Assembly (NCBI GenBank): GCA_963784575.1
Contig: CAWARU010000001.1
Coordinates: 1,240,001 to 1,304,000, forward strand
Direction: 5' to 3'
DNA length: 64,000 nucleotides
Source: CAWARU01 sp963784575
Lineage (GTDB): Bacteria; Pseudomonadota; Gammaproteobacteria; UBA6186; Azoamicaceae
A model generated the notes under the pieces. The model was given only the letters and a program-made list of their open reading frames with translations, was not told the origin of the DNA and did not search any database. Below, in pieces: positions 28,647 through 36,846 of the stretch. Numbering within the stretch: the stretch's first letter is position 1; each line of letters begins with the position of its first letter. The translations under genes were made by a program, and so were the position numbers.

Positions 28647-31348
28647 AGAATTGGACTCGGTTTTTCAGCTTGAATGTTGTATTTGTCCATGGCCTTTTTC
28701 AAGACCGCAGTGTCTAGACTGCCTTCATCTACCAAGGCTTTCAGCGCAGCATAGGCAATGGCATAGCGATCGACCTCAAAGAAATAACGCAATTGTTTTC
28801 GGGTATCACTGCGGCCGAAGCCATCTGTACCCAATGTTACAAATTGATTCGGTACGAAGGCGCGGATCTGTTCAGAATAATTTTTGATATAATCCGTGGC
28901 TGCAATCACTGGACCTTCAGCATTTTTCAAGCATTCTGTGACATAGGGAACCTGCGGTTTTTCTTCAGGATGTAAGCGATTCCAGCGCAGTACTTCCTGG
29001 CCATCGCGTGCCAAGTTATTCATGCTGGTTGCACTCCAAATGTCCGCTGCCACTTGAAAATCTTTTTCGAGCAATGCAGCTGCTTCAATCACTTCAATTA
29101 AGATGCTGCCTGACCCCATTAATTGCACGATTCCTTTCGCTTTTGATTTTGCCTCTTTTGATGCTGCTTTGAAGCGATATAAGCCTTTAATAATGCCTTC
29201 TTCAGATCCTTTTACCATGTCAGGATGTTCATAATTTTCATTCATCGTGGTAATGTAGAAGAACACGCTTTCTTTGTCTCTGTACATGCGCTGCATGCCA
29301 TGATGAATAATAATCACCAGTTCATAAGAAAAAGTGGGATCGTATGAAACGCAATTTGGAACTGTGCTTGCTATGATATGGCTATGTCCGTCTTCATGCT
29401 GCAAGCCTTCTCCGTTCAAGGTAGTGCGCCCTGAGGTACCGCCGATCAAAAAGCCGCGCGCTCTTGAATCGCCGCCCGCCCAGATTAAGTCTCCAATGCG
29501 TTGAAAACCAAACATAGAATAAAATATATAGAAAGGAATCAAGGGAATATTGTGCACGGAATAGGCTGTCGCCGCTGCAAGCCATGAGCAATAAGCACCT
29601 GCTTCCGTAATCCCTTCTTCTAAAACTTGACCGTCTTTTGCTTCTTTGTAGAACATGACTTGTTCAGCATCGACCGGTTTATACAATTGCCCAACCGGTG
29701 AATAAATACCCAGCTGCCGGAATAAACCTTCCATACCAAAAGTGCGGGCTTCATCTGGAATAATTGGCACAACACGCGGACCTAAAGTTTTATCGCGGCA
29801 AAGGATGGTGATAAAACGCACAAATGCCATGGTAGTTGAAATGTGCCTATCACCAGTGCCTTTCAACAAGGATTCAAAATCAGATAAGGGAGGAATCGTC
29901 AGTGTTTCATCCGAATCAACACGCCGTTTTGGCAAAGAACCCCCAAGACTGTCGCGGCGTTCTTTCATATACTTCATTTCTGGACTGCCTACCGGTGGTC
30001 GATACAAAGGTGCTTTCTCAATTTCTTGTTCCGGAATTGGTATATTGAAGCGTTCTCTAAATTTCTTCAATTCTTCGGTTGTCATTTTCTTAGTATTGTG
30101 AGCAATATTCAATGCTTCGCCGGCTGTCCCCAACCCATAGCCTTTCACCGTTTTTGCCAAAATAACAGTTGGCTGTCCTTTATGATTTATTGCAGCATTA
30201 TAGGCCGCGAAAACTTTCTCTGGATCATGACCGCCGCGATTTAAATGCCAGATTTGTTCATCTGTCATATCAGCGACCATTGCTTTTAATTCGGGGTATT
30301 TGCCAAAAAAATGTTCTCGGGTGTAAGCTCCGCCTCGGGCTTTGAAATTTTGATATTCGCCGTCAACAGCTTCGCCCATCCGTTTGACGAGCAGACCCTC
30401 TTTATCTTTGGCCAATAAAGGATCCCATAAATTACCCCAGATAACTTTTATCACATTCCAACCTGCACCTCTGAAAGTGGATTCGAGTTCCTGAATAATC
30501 CTACCATTGCCGCGAACTGGTCCATCCAATCTCTGCAGATTGCAATTGATGACAAAAATGAGATTGTCTAGGTTTTCTCGCCCTGCAACCGCAAGTGCAC
30601 CTGTTGATTCAGGTTCATCCATTTCACCATCACCACAAAAGCACCAAACCTTACGCCCTTCTGTTTTAAGCAGGGATCTGTTTTCGAGATAGCGCATGAA
30701 GCGTGCTTGATAGATCGCTTGAATAGGTCCGAGTCCCATGGAGACCGTGGGAAATTGCCAGTAATGCGGCATTAACCAAGGATGCGGATAGGAAGATAAA
30801 CCGGAGCCTTCTACTTCTTGTCGAAAATGATTCACTTCTTTATCTGATAAAATACCTTCAAGATAAGAACGCGCATAAATTCCAGGAGAAGCGTGCCCTT
30901 GGATGAATAAAAGATCGCCACCATGAGTTGCGCTTGGAGCATGCCAGAAATGATTGAACCCGACATCATAAAGAGTTGCTGCCGAGGCAAAAGTCCCAAT
31001 GTGACCACCTAAATCCGGATCAAATTTCCCGGCACGGACTACCATCACTGCAGCGTTCCAACGAATGAGCGCACGAATGCGCTGTTCCATGGCGGGATCC
31101 CCAGGAAATTTAGGTTCTTGTGACACGGGGATTGTATTGATGTAGGGAGTATTCAGCGATTCGCAGAGTGGATAACCTGCCAATCTCGCCGTTCTTAATA
31201 ATTCATTCAAAAGAAATTGTGCCCGTTCAGGACCTTCTTTGGCGAGCACTGAATTCAGTGCCGCAACCCATTCTTCTGTTTCTTCTGGATCGATATCTTC
31301 TACTGTATCTTTAACTATATCTTTAACTGTATCTTCAACTGTCGACAT
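28640..31348 (-). CDS. aceE: Pyruvate dehydrogenase E1, homodimeric type
   Basis: Thiamin diphosphate-dependent decarboxylase that feeds acetyl groups to the E2 lipoyl arm. 902 residues, close to the E. coli length (887). ThDP motif GDGEMDEPESTGAL at about 231-244 with the downstream NCNLQRLDGPVRGN; HASPGIYARSYLEG at about 150. The extra N-terminus is a short acidic repeat (VEDTVKDIVKDTVEDI) encoded by tandem near-repeats at 31295-31345. First gene of the aceE-aceF-lpdA operon. No pdhR-type regulator adjoins it. Confidence 0.97.
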   Translation of the reverse strand: MSTVEDTVKDIVKDTVEDIDPEETEEWVAALNSVLAKEGPERAQFLLNELLRTARLAGYPLCESLNTPYINTIPVSQEPKFPGDPAMEQRIRALIRWNAAVMVVRAGKFDPDLGGHIGTFASAATLYDVGFNHFWHAPSATHGGDLLFIQGHASPGIYARSYLEGILSDKEVNHFRQEVEGSGLSSYPHPWLMPHYWQFPTVSMGLGPIQAIYQARFMRYLENRSLLKTEGRKVWCFCGDGEMDEPESTGALAVAGRENLDNLIFVINCNLQRLDGPVRGNGRIIQELESTFRGAGWNVIKVIWGNLWDPLLAKDKEGLLVKRMGEAVDGEYQNFKARGGAYTREHFFGKYPELKAMVADMTDEQIWHLNRGGHDPEKVFAAYNAAINHKGQPTVILAKTVKGYGLGTAGEALNIAHNTKKMTTEELKKFRERFNIPIPEQEIEKAPLYRPPVGSPEMKYMKERRDSLGGSLPKRRVDSDETLTIPPLSDFESLLKGTGDRHISTTMAFVRFITILCRDKTLGPRVVPIIPDEARTFGMEGLFRQLGIYSPVGQLYKPVDAEQVMFYKEAKDGQVLEEGITEAGAYCSWLAAATAYSVHNIPLIPFYIFYSMFGFQRIGDLIWAGGDSRARGFLIGGTSGRTTLNGEGLQHEDGHSHIIASTVPNCVSYDPTFSYELVIIIHHGMQRMYRDKESVFFYITTMNENYEHPDMVKGSEEGIIKGLYRFKAASKEAKSKAKGIVQLMGSGSILIEVIEAAALLEKDFQVAADIWSATSMNNLARDGQEVLRWNRLHPEEKPQVPYVTECLKNAEGPVIAATDYIKNYSEQIRAFVPNQFVTLGTDGFGRSDTRKQLRYFFEVDRYAIAYAALKALVDEGSLDTAVLKKAMDKYNIQAEKPSPILC

Positions 31349-31391
31349 AATTTATCCTACAAGCTACAAGTTATAAGCTAGAGCCTAGCCC

Positions 31392-31949
31392 CTAGCGCCT
31401 AGATTCCAGCAATTGCATCAGCCGCAGCCAATTAAAAGCTGGCCCTGGATCGGTTTTACGCTCTGGTGCTACTGTACTATGACCTACAATACGTTCTCTA
31501 GTAATTTTTGGATACATTTTTAGTAAGACTGCTATCAATTCAGCTAATACTTCATATTGAACTTCAGCATAAGGTATCGTATCCGTTCCCTCGAGTTCAA
31601 TGCCTATTGAAAAATCATTACAATTGTCTCGATTTAAAAAGGAGGATTGTCCAGCATGCCAGGCTCTTAAATATAATGGTACATATTGGATAATCATGCC
31701 ATCACGCCGTATCAGAAAGTGACTTGAAACCTTCATATCGGCTATTTCTGCAAAATAGGGGTGAGCTGTACTGTCCAAAGTATTGGTGAATAACTCGTTA
31801 ATAAAAGGACCTCCAAATTCTCCGGGGGGCAGGCTGATATTATGAATCACAATCAAATCTATCTCAGTCCCTATTGGACGAAAATTATAGTTGGGAGAAG
31901 GTATGTATACTGCATTTAATAAGAGTCCTGAATCTTTATCAAGCGTCAT
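31392..31949 (-). CDS. ampD: 1,6-anhydro-N-acetylmuramyl-L-alanine amidase
   Basis: Cytoplasmic zinc amidase that removes the peptide from anhydro-muropeptides imported by AmpG. 185 residues, matching AmpD. Zinc and catalytic motifs: VIHNISLPPGEFGG (about 34-47), RAWHAGQSSF (about 93), SIGIELEG and GHSTVAPERKTDPGPAF near the C-terminus. No signal peptide, which supports AmpD over periplasmic amidases. It lies 43 bases upstream of aceE on the same strand and may share its transcript. Confidence 0.95.
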   Translation of the reverse strand: MTLDKDSGLLLNAVYIPSPNYNFRPIGTEIDLIVIHNISLPPGEFGGPFINELFTNTLDSTAHPYFAEIADMKVSSHFLIRRDGMIIQYVPLYLRAWHAGQSSFLNRDNCNDFSIGIELEGTDTIPYAEVQYEVLAELIAVLLKMYPKITRERIVGHSTVAPERKTDPGPAFNWLRLMQLLESRR

Positions 31950-31976
31950 ACTTAATAATCAACCTATTGTTTTTAC

Positions 31977-32002
31977 TGGATTCCCGCCTTCGCGGGAATC
32001 CA
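31977..32002. repeat. Short palindromic repeat (GGATTCCCGC type)
   Basis: An 11-bp perfect stem, TGGATTCCCGC at 31977-31987 and its complement at 31992-32002, with loop CTTC. It lies between the divergent ampD and lemA. Related hairpins occur at 33694-33730 and, decayed, near 16532, which suggests a dispersed REP-like family. Confidence 0.75.
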
Positions 32003-32108
32003 TGTTATTTGCATAAAGTGTTAAATGCTATAATACATTAAAAATAGATCTCTTTTTAACAACTGGATCAGCATTTTTAGCCAGTCATCTATCAAGGTAT
32101 AGTAAACT

Positions 32109-32684
32109 ATGTCATCAACTTTAGTGCTCAATTTAGCTATCATTCTGTCTCTACTGATATTCTTAATTTCTATATACAATAATTTGGTTACCTTAAGAAA
32201 TACTGTACTTAAAAATTGGTCCAATATTAATGTTCTCTTGAAACAAAGAAACAGTGAGATTCCAAAATTAATCGATGCCTGCAAGGAATACATGCAATAT
32301 GAGCAGGAAACGCTGCAAAAAATTGTGAAAGCGAGAGAGGCAACCATAGCTGCTGCCTCTACCCAAAATTTGGCTGCCTTGGGCACCGCAGAAACAGATC
32401 TGCATCAAGGTCTCATGAAGCTCTTTGCTCTCGCTGAAAATTATCCAGATTTAAAGACCAATAAGTCTTTCATGCAGCTGCAAAGCCGCATCAGTGATCT
32501 TGAAAACAGTATTGCAGACCGACGCGAATTTTATAATGAAAGCGTCAATCAATACAACATCAGAATACAGCAACTTCCTGACAATATCATTGCCTCACTG
32601 TTCCGATTCAAGCCTTCTGAACTGTTGCAATTCAGCAAGGAAGAAACTGAAGACGTTAACATTGCAGATAACTTCAAGAAATAA
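32109..32684 (+). CDS. lemA: LemA family protein
   Basis: 191 residues. One N-terminal transmembrane helix (LNLAIILSLLIFLISIYNNLV) followed by the LemA helical bundle (NTVLKNWSNINVLLKQRNSEIPKLI and later LQSRISDLENSIADRREFYNESVNQYN). The bulk should face the cytoplasm or periplasm as a coiled-coil bundle; the molecular role of the family is not settled. It lies 28 bases upstream of a GIDE-domain gene, a pairing common in Proteobacteria and suggestive of one membrane complex. Confidence 0.94.
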   Translation: MSSTLVLNLAIILSLLIFLISIYNNLVTLRNTVLKNWSNINVLLKQRNSEIPKLIDACKEYMQYEQETLQKIVKAREATIAAASTQNLAALGTAETDLHQGLMKLFALAENYPDLKTNKSFMQLQSRISDLENSIADRREFYNESVNQYNIRIQQLPDNIIASLFRFKPSELLQFSKEETEDVNIADNFKK

Positions 32685-32712
32685 ATAAGGTACACTCGCA
32701 TGGAATTCTATC

Positions 32713-33555
32713 ATGGAATCTAGAATCCAATTGCTTCTATTCCTGCTCCTCATTTTATTACCCTTGACGCTTGCACTGATTTGCCTCTATCTTAGCTTTT
32801 CTTATCTAAAAGAAACTTGGATTCTGAAACAAACACCAAAATCCAAGATTCGTTCTGCAGCACAAGGATACGTGGAACTCTCTGGTGTTGCAAAACCTTT
32901 AGCACATTATAGAATGAAGTCAAAGTTAAGCGGAGTTCCCTGTCTTTGGCAGCGGTATTCCATAGAGATATTGCGAAGACCGCAAGTGAGCAGTAGCGGC
33001 ACGCGATATGGCACTGGAACCAGCACGGATGGCTCTGATTTCGGTTCTGGAACTGGTAGCAACGCAACCACAACCCAGGAATATTGGGAATTGATTGAAG
33101 AGGGCAGCAGTGATGCACCTTTTTTGATTGATGATGGCAGCGGAGAGTGTTTAATTTACCCTAAAATGGCAGAAATCGTTCCAATTCATCAAGCAATTTG
33201 GTATGGCAATGCACGATACCCATCAGAAGTTCAAAAACAAGGTTTTTGGTCTGCATTGTTTGATAGTATTTTTATTGAAAGTGAACGGTATCGCTACAAA
33301 GAATTGAGAGTGGAAGAAAATGATTCACTGTTTGCTACCGGTATGTTTGTGACAGTAAGCAGTGACAATCCAGAAATGAAAGCATCCTTTGGAACAACTG
33401 ATCTTACCCCAGAAAAATTACTCGAAATGAAGCAGAGTACACAGGATGGGTCGAGAAATTCTATCAATTTGTTGACAAGACAAGGCTTGCCGCCAAAATC
33501 CCAATATTTGGTCTCTAGCCTGCAAGAGAGATTGTTATCCGAAAATACCGCATGA
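32713..33555 (+). CDS. GIDE-domain membrane protein
   Basis: 280 residues. N-terminal transmembrane helix (LLLFLLLILLPLTLALICLY), then the GIDE-type domain also found in mitochondrial E3 ligases of the MUL1/GIDE group: KIRSAAQGYVELSGVAKP, CLWQRYSIE, a Gly/Ser/Thr-rich loop at about 95-120, and RYKELRVEENDSLFATGMFV at about 195-215. No RING finger follows, so ubiquitin ligase activity is not expected. Partner of the upstream lemA; the stop overlaps the ATG of the next tiny gene. Confidence 0.88.
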   Translation: MESRIQLLLFLLLILLPLTLALICLYLSFSYLKETWILKQTPKSKIRSAAQGYVELSGVAKPLAHYRMKSKLSGVPCLWQRYSIEILRRPQVSSSGTRYGTGTSTDGSDFGSGTGSNATTTQEYWELIEEGSSDAPFLIDDGSGECLIYPKMAEIVPIHQAIWYGNARYPSEVQKQGFWSALFDSIFIESERYRYKELRVEENDSLFATGMFVTVSSDNPEMKASFGTTDLTPEKLLEMKQSTQDGSRNSINLLTRQGLPPKSQYLVSSLQERLLSENTA

Positions 33556-33683
33556 ATGCTTTGATGTATTTCTTAGGATTTTTGTTTTTCTGCGTAGCTT
33601 CAGCATCTTCTGTTTATAAAATTGTGATGCAGTCACCTGTGGAAACACTTTTTAAAGTTTATTCGCCTGCAAGTTACAAGTAG
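33552..33683 (+). CDS. 43-residue membrane peptide coupled to the GIDE gene
   Basis: The ATG overlaps the TGA of the GIDE gene (ATGA), suggesting translational coupling. The product starts MNALMYFLGFLFFCVASASS, a single hydrophobic helix or signal-like segment, followed by a short polar tail (KVYSPASYK). Too short for family assignment; plausible as a small subunit of the LemA-GIDE membrane complex. A hairpin follows 10 bases after the stop. Confidence 0.6.
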   Translation: MNALMYFLGFLFFCVASASSVYKIVMQSPVETLFKVYSPASYK

Positions 33684-33693
33684 CAACAAGCAT

Positions 33694-33730
33694 CCATTGT
33701 CATTCCCAGAGACGCGGGGAATGACAATGG
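33694..33730. repeat. Palindromic repeat / likely terminator
   Basis: A 14-bp perfect stem, CCATTGTCATTCCC at 33694-33707 with its complement at 33717-33730, and a 9-base loop. Same TCATTCCC...GGGAATGA family as other palindromes in the window. It lies between convergent genes and may end both transcripts. Confidence 0.75.
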
Positions 33731-33751
33731 ACAATTTTAGAGTGCAGGTTT

Positions 33752-36700
33752 TTATGCGCCTCTGCTCTTGTTCTTATCCGTTCTCTTTCCTTCCCGAGAA
33801 CTACCATCCGTTGCATTGGCACTAAGCACTGAATCTCCTGCGCCAGCAACACCACTCGAAGTGCTTCCAAGTAGAGGGCTTGTTGCAAATCCGCTGAGGT
33901 ATAAGCCAGGCGTAGCATCTACCAATTTTTTAGCCGGACTCTGTGAACCTGTGTGACTGGCGGCGCCAGGAGTATCTCGATGTTCTTTTTCTTCTCTTTC
34001 CTTTGTTTCTCGTCCTTCCTCTTTTTCCTTGTTCTCTGTCACAGGTTCGGATGCAGTTGGATGGACACCCATGGAAAGCCTTATTGCTTCCTGAAGCATA
34101 TCTTGATCGTCATCCTCTTGCGCGCCAATTCCAGCGCCAGATGCTTTATGTGCTTCTGCAGATTCTCTGAGAGCGCGTTCAAGTTGTTGTTGTTCAGTCA
34201 AACCCGAAAGCGTGTAATCTTCAGGCTTCCCTTTGGGTGCTTTATCAGCTCTTGCCTTCGTTTCAACGCCGGAGCTTGGATTTCCTGAAGATTGCCCCGC
34301 TTGTTTGGAAGCTTCTTCAGATTGTGAGAGCGCAAGGGCAAGCTGTTCTTCCTCAGACAGGCCCTGAAGTGAGTATTCTTTCCTGCGTTCATGTAACGCC
34401 AGAGCTGCCGCTGACAGACCTCCTGCTATATCCGGTCCACCTGCCAGTGCAGCCATCGAACGTGCCCGCCAAGTATGACCGCCAACCAGGCCTCCAAGCT
34501 TTCGGTTCATAACAATCTGAGTCAAAGTTTCTGTTTCTTCAAACAATTGCTTGAACGAAATCCAGAACTTTAAACGGCCCATTGCATTTCTGGCAAACAT
34601 CGAGAAAGTGTCTTTTACAAGTTCATCAATAGTGTTGAAAGTATTCTGCACTTCTAATTCCGTCTTATCATCCTCAAGAGAATACGTTTGAAAGACGCAC
34701 TTATCTCCCACCATATCAGGCCTAAATTCAATTTCCATGCAGGTCATTTTGAAGCGTATATCGTCCGTCAAATGAGCAGCGGTGCAATCATAATAGAAAA
34801 AGCTGAGAGAGAAATAGCCTGGGTGAACATCACTTGGCCTTAGAACGTAGGGCCACGAGTCCCAACCAAATTTACTCGCTTCTAAGCAACTTCTATTTAT
34901 GACGTACGGAACTTCCTGTAACGCTTTATAGGGGAATTCGCTCACGCCTGTGTCAGGATTAATCTTAAATTCTTTGGAATCCTTTTTTAATTTTTCAAGA
35001 TCTTTCTCTCTCTGGCTGTTATTGCCAGCAGCGACAGCAAAGACAATTTTATCACTCGAAACTTCCTTATAATATCGATGCTTTCGCACCATCTCCAATG
35101 CACGCGCAAGCTTAGTAGAATGCGCACCGCCTTCCAGATCATCTGTCGCCTGATCTTCTTCTCTATCAGTTTTCTTTTCTGAATCCTTCTTCTGCTCCGC
35201 GTCTTTCTTCTTTTCAATTCCCTCTTGTCCGGAAGTTGTATCTGCAGCAGTTTGTTCTGCTTTGCCCTTCCGCTCTTCTGCACCTGTACCCTTGGCCTTT
35301 GCTTTTTCTCCGAGCTGAATAGCCGCATTGCGAGCCGCATTGCGTCTGATCTCTTCTTTTAGCTTAGCCTCATGTTTTTCAAGCATTTGCTTCTTTCTTG
35401 CATCCAGCGTTTCACGATTTGCTGCAAGATATTCAAAAAGAGGCTGCTCTGCTCGCATCAGGTGAGCAAAAGGGATTTCATAAACGATATGGGTTCCATT
35501 GCGGTGGAATATTGCCATATCAGAAGGACTCTGCTCTTCTATTAATTTCTCGAATAACATCTGAGGAGCTTTGTCTTCGTACATCAACTTGTATGCCGCG
35601 AGACTATAATGCTTTTCTGCAATTCCATCTGCGTTACAAACTTCAATCCCTAGCATATTCGGTTTCACTGTGATCTTTTTAGTTCGGAGTTCCACCTTCT
35701 TTTTGCTTGTGTCTGGCTCTTCAAGAGCAGGATCTAAAGGTTCTGCATAAGCATAAGAGAAAAAGGTGATATCCAACAATCCAAGCTTCTGGGAAAGGAT
35801 GATAATGTATGGAGATTTTCTCCAGGTTGATTTGCTGGTGAATTTTTTCGGATCAACGGTGGTAAGATAGGGACACGCTGACTCAGTGAGTTCTTTCACA
35901 TCATTTTCGAATTTTGTGATTGCGGGAGCATCCAGGCTGGTTCCAAAATTATCTTGATCCATTAATAGTTCACCCATTTTGTATTTATTTAATTCTCTTG
36001 TTAAGCACTTCGTCCTGAGATGCTCAAGCAGATGGGAATCGCTGTTAATCAGGGTGTCTATGGTAATGAATAATTCATCTCTTCCAATTGACTCCAATTC
36101 TCTGAGTTTTTTGTCGGTTGATTCCCCTTTTTGCAGTTTTTCTAATGAAGAATAGACAATGCTGGTATCAGTACACTTGCATTGTTCGCCTTCCATCTCA
36201 AAATTGCAAATGACAAATCCTTTTTCGGATGGTCTGAAAATGACATTATTCACACAGAGTTCAAATTCATTCGCATCTATCTTAACATTTCTTTTCCATT
36301 TATAAAAGAACTCAGAATGCACATAAAACCCTTGCATTTCTTCAAAAGGCCTCAATAAGTAAGGCAATTTACGCCAATCTTTGCCATCGCCCAGATCAAG
36401 ATCAGAGACACAGGGTGCATCGACAGAATTGCGGCTTTGTTCCAAGAAAGGATCAATATCATTATCATAGGAGAGACCTTCACGGTAATGATCATGTTTT
36501 TTAATCTGATCTATGAATTTCTTCATTTCCGCGGTAATTTTTTGTTCAACCGGGGCAGGAACCGATCGCTCTGGCTCTGATTGCATCCTGGTATCGGCGG
36601 CTTCAGTTTGGGTTTGAGACTGAGAATGAGCTTCTACAGCTGCGCCTGGCGTTGCCGTTGCTTCGCTTAGCTGTCCCTCGCCGCTTAAAGCATCTGATAG

Positions 36701-36766
36701 AATATCCAAACTGTCACCAAATGACATGGAATTGCTTTGTTGCATTTCTGTTGCTGATGTTGACAT
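33752..36766 (-). CDS. SH2-like, triple-UIM effector-like protein
   Basis: The start is set at the ATG at 36766 (AAGGTGG upstream) rather than the in-frame GTG three codons earlier; 1004 residues. Three SH2-like units: about 130-240 (LPYLLRPFE), about 312-420 (degenerate, IIILSQ, with no Arg) and about 634-740, where LRPSDVHPGYFSLSF reproduces the spacing of the SH2 betaB Arg, Ser, Gly and LS residues, followed by FNTIDELVKDTF like the SH2 C-terminal helix. A Lys/Glu-rich coiled segment lies at about 460-560. At about 803-900 there are three ubiquitin-interacting motifs: EEEQLALALSQSEE, EQQQLERALRESAE and DDQDMLQEAIRLSM. The Ser/Gly-rich tail is disordered. Binding to host phosphotyrosine and ubiquitin is inferred, not shown. 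No signal peptide. Confidence 0.8.
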   Translation of the reverse strand: MSTSATEMQQSNSMSFGDSLDILSDALSGEGQLSEATATPGAAVEAHSQSQTQTEAADTRMQSEPERSVPAPVEQKITAEMKKFIDQIKKHDHYREGLSYDNDIDPFLEQSRNSVDAPCVSDLDLGDGKDWRKLPYLLRPFEEMQGFYVHSEFFYKWKRNVKIDANEFELCVNNVIFRPSEKGFVICNFEMEGEQCKCTDTSIVYSSLEKLQKGESTDKKLRELESIGRDELFITIDTLINSDSHLLEHLRTKCLTRELNKYKMGELLMDQDNFGTSLDAPAITKFENDVKELTESACPYLTTVDPKKFTSKSTWRKSPYIIILSQKLGLLDITFFSYAYAEPLDPALEEPDTSKKKVELRTKKITVKPNMLGIEVCNADGIAEKHYSLAAYKLMYEDKAPQMLFEKLIEEQSPSDMAIFHRNGTHIVYEIPFAHLMRAEQPLFEYLAANRETLDARKKQMLEKHEAKLKEEIRRNAARNAAIQLGEKAKAKGTGAEERKGKAEQTAADTTSGQEGIEKKKDAEQKKDSEKKTDREEDQATDDLEGGAHSTKLARALEMVRKHRYYKEVSSDKIVFAVAAGNNSQREKDLEKLKKDSKEFKINPDTGVSEFPYKALQEVPYVINRSCLEASKFGWDSWPYVLRPSDVHPGYFSLSFFYYDCTAAHLTDDIRFKMTCMEIEFRPDMVGDKCVFQTYSLEDDKTELEVQNTFNTIDELVKDTFSMFARNAMGRLKFWISFKQLFEETETLTQIVMNRKLGGLVGGHTWRARSMAALAGGPDIAGGLSAAALALHERRKEYSLQGLSEEEQLALALSQSEEASKQAGQSSGNPSSGVETKARADKAPKGKPEDYTLSGLTEQQQLERALRESAEAHKASGAGIGAQEDDDQDMLQEAIRLSMGVHPTASEPVTENKEKEEGRETKEREEKEHRDTPGAASHTGSQSPAKKLVDATPGLYLSGFATSPLLGSTSSGVAGAGDSVLSANATDGSSREGKRTDKNKSRGA

Positions 36767-36846
36767 AGTTACCACCTTATTAATATCATCAAATCGTTAA
36801 AGTTAAATCCAGTCTATTATTAGTAATTAGCCTTCCTTTACTAACC

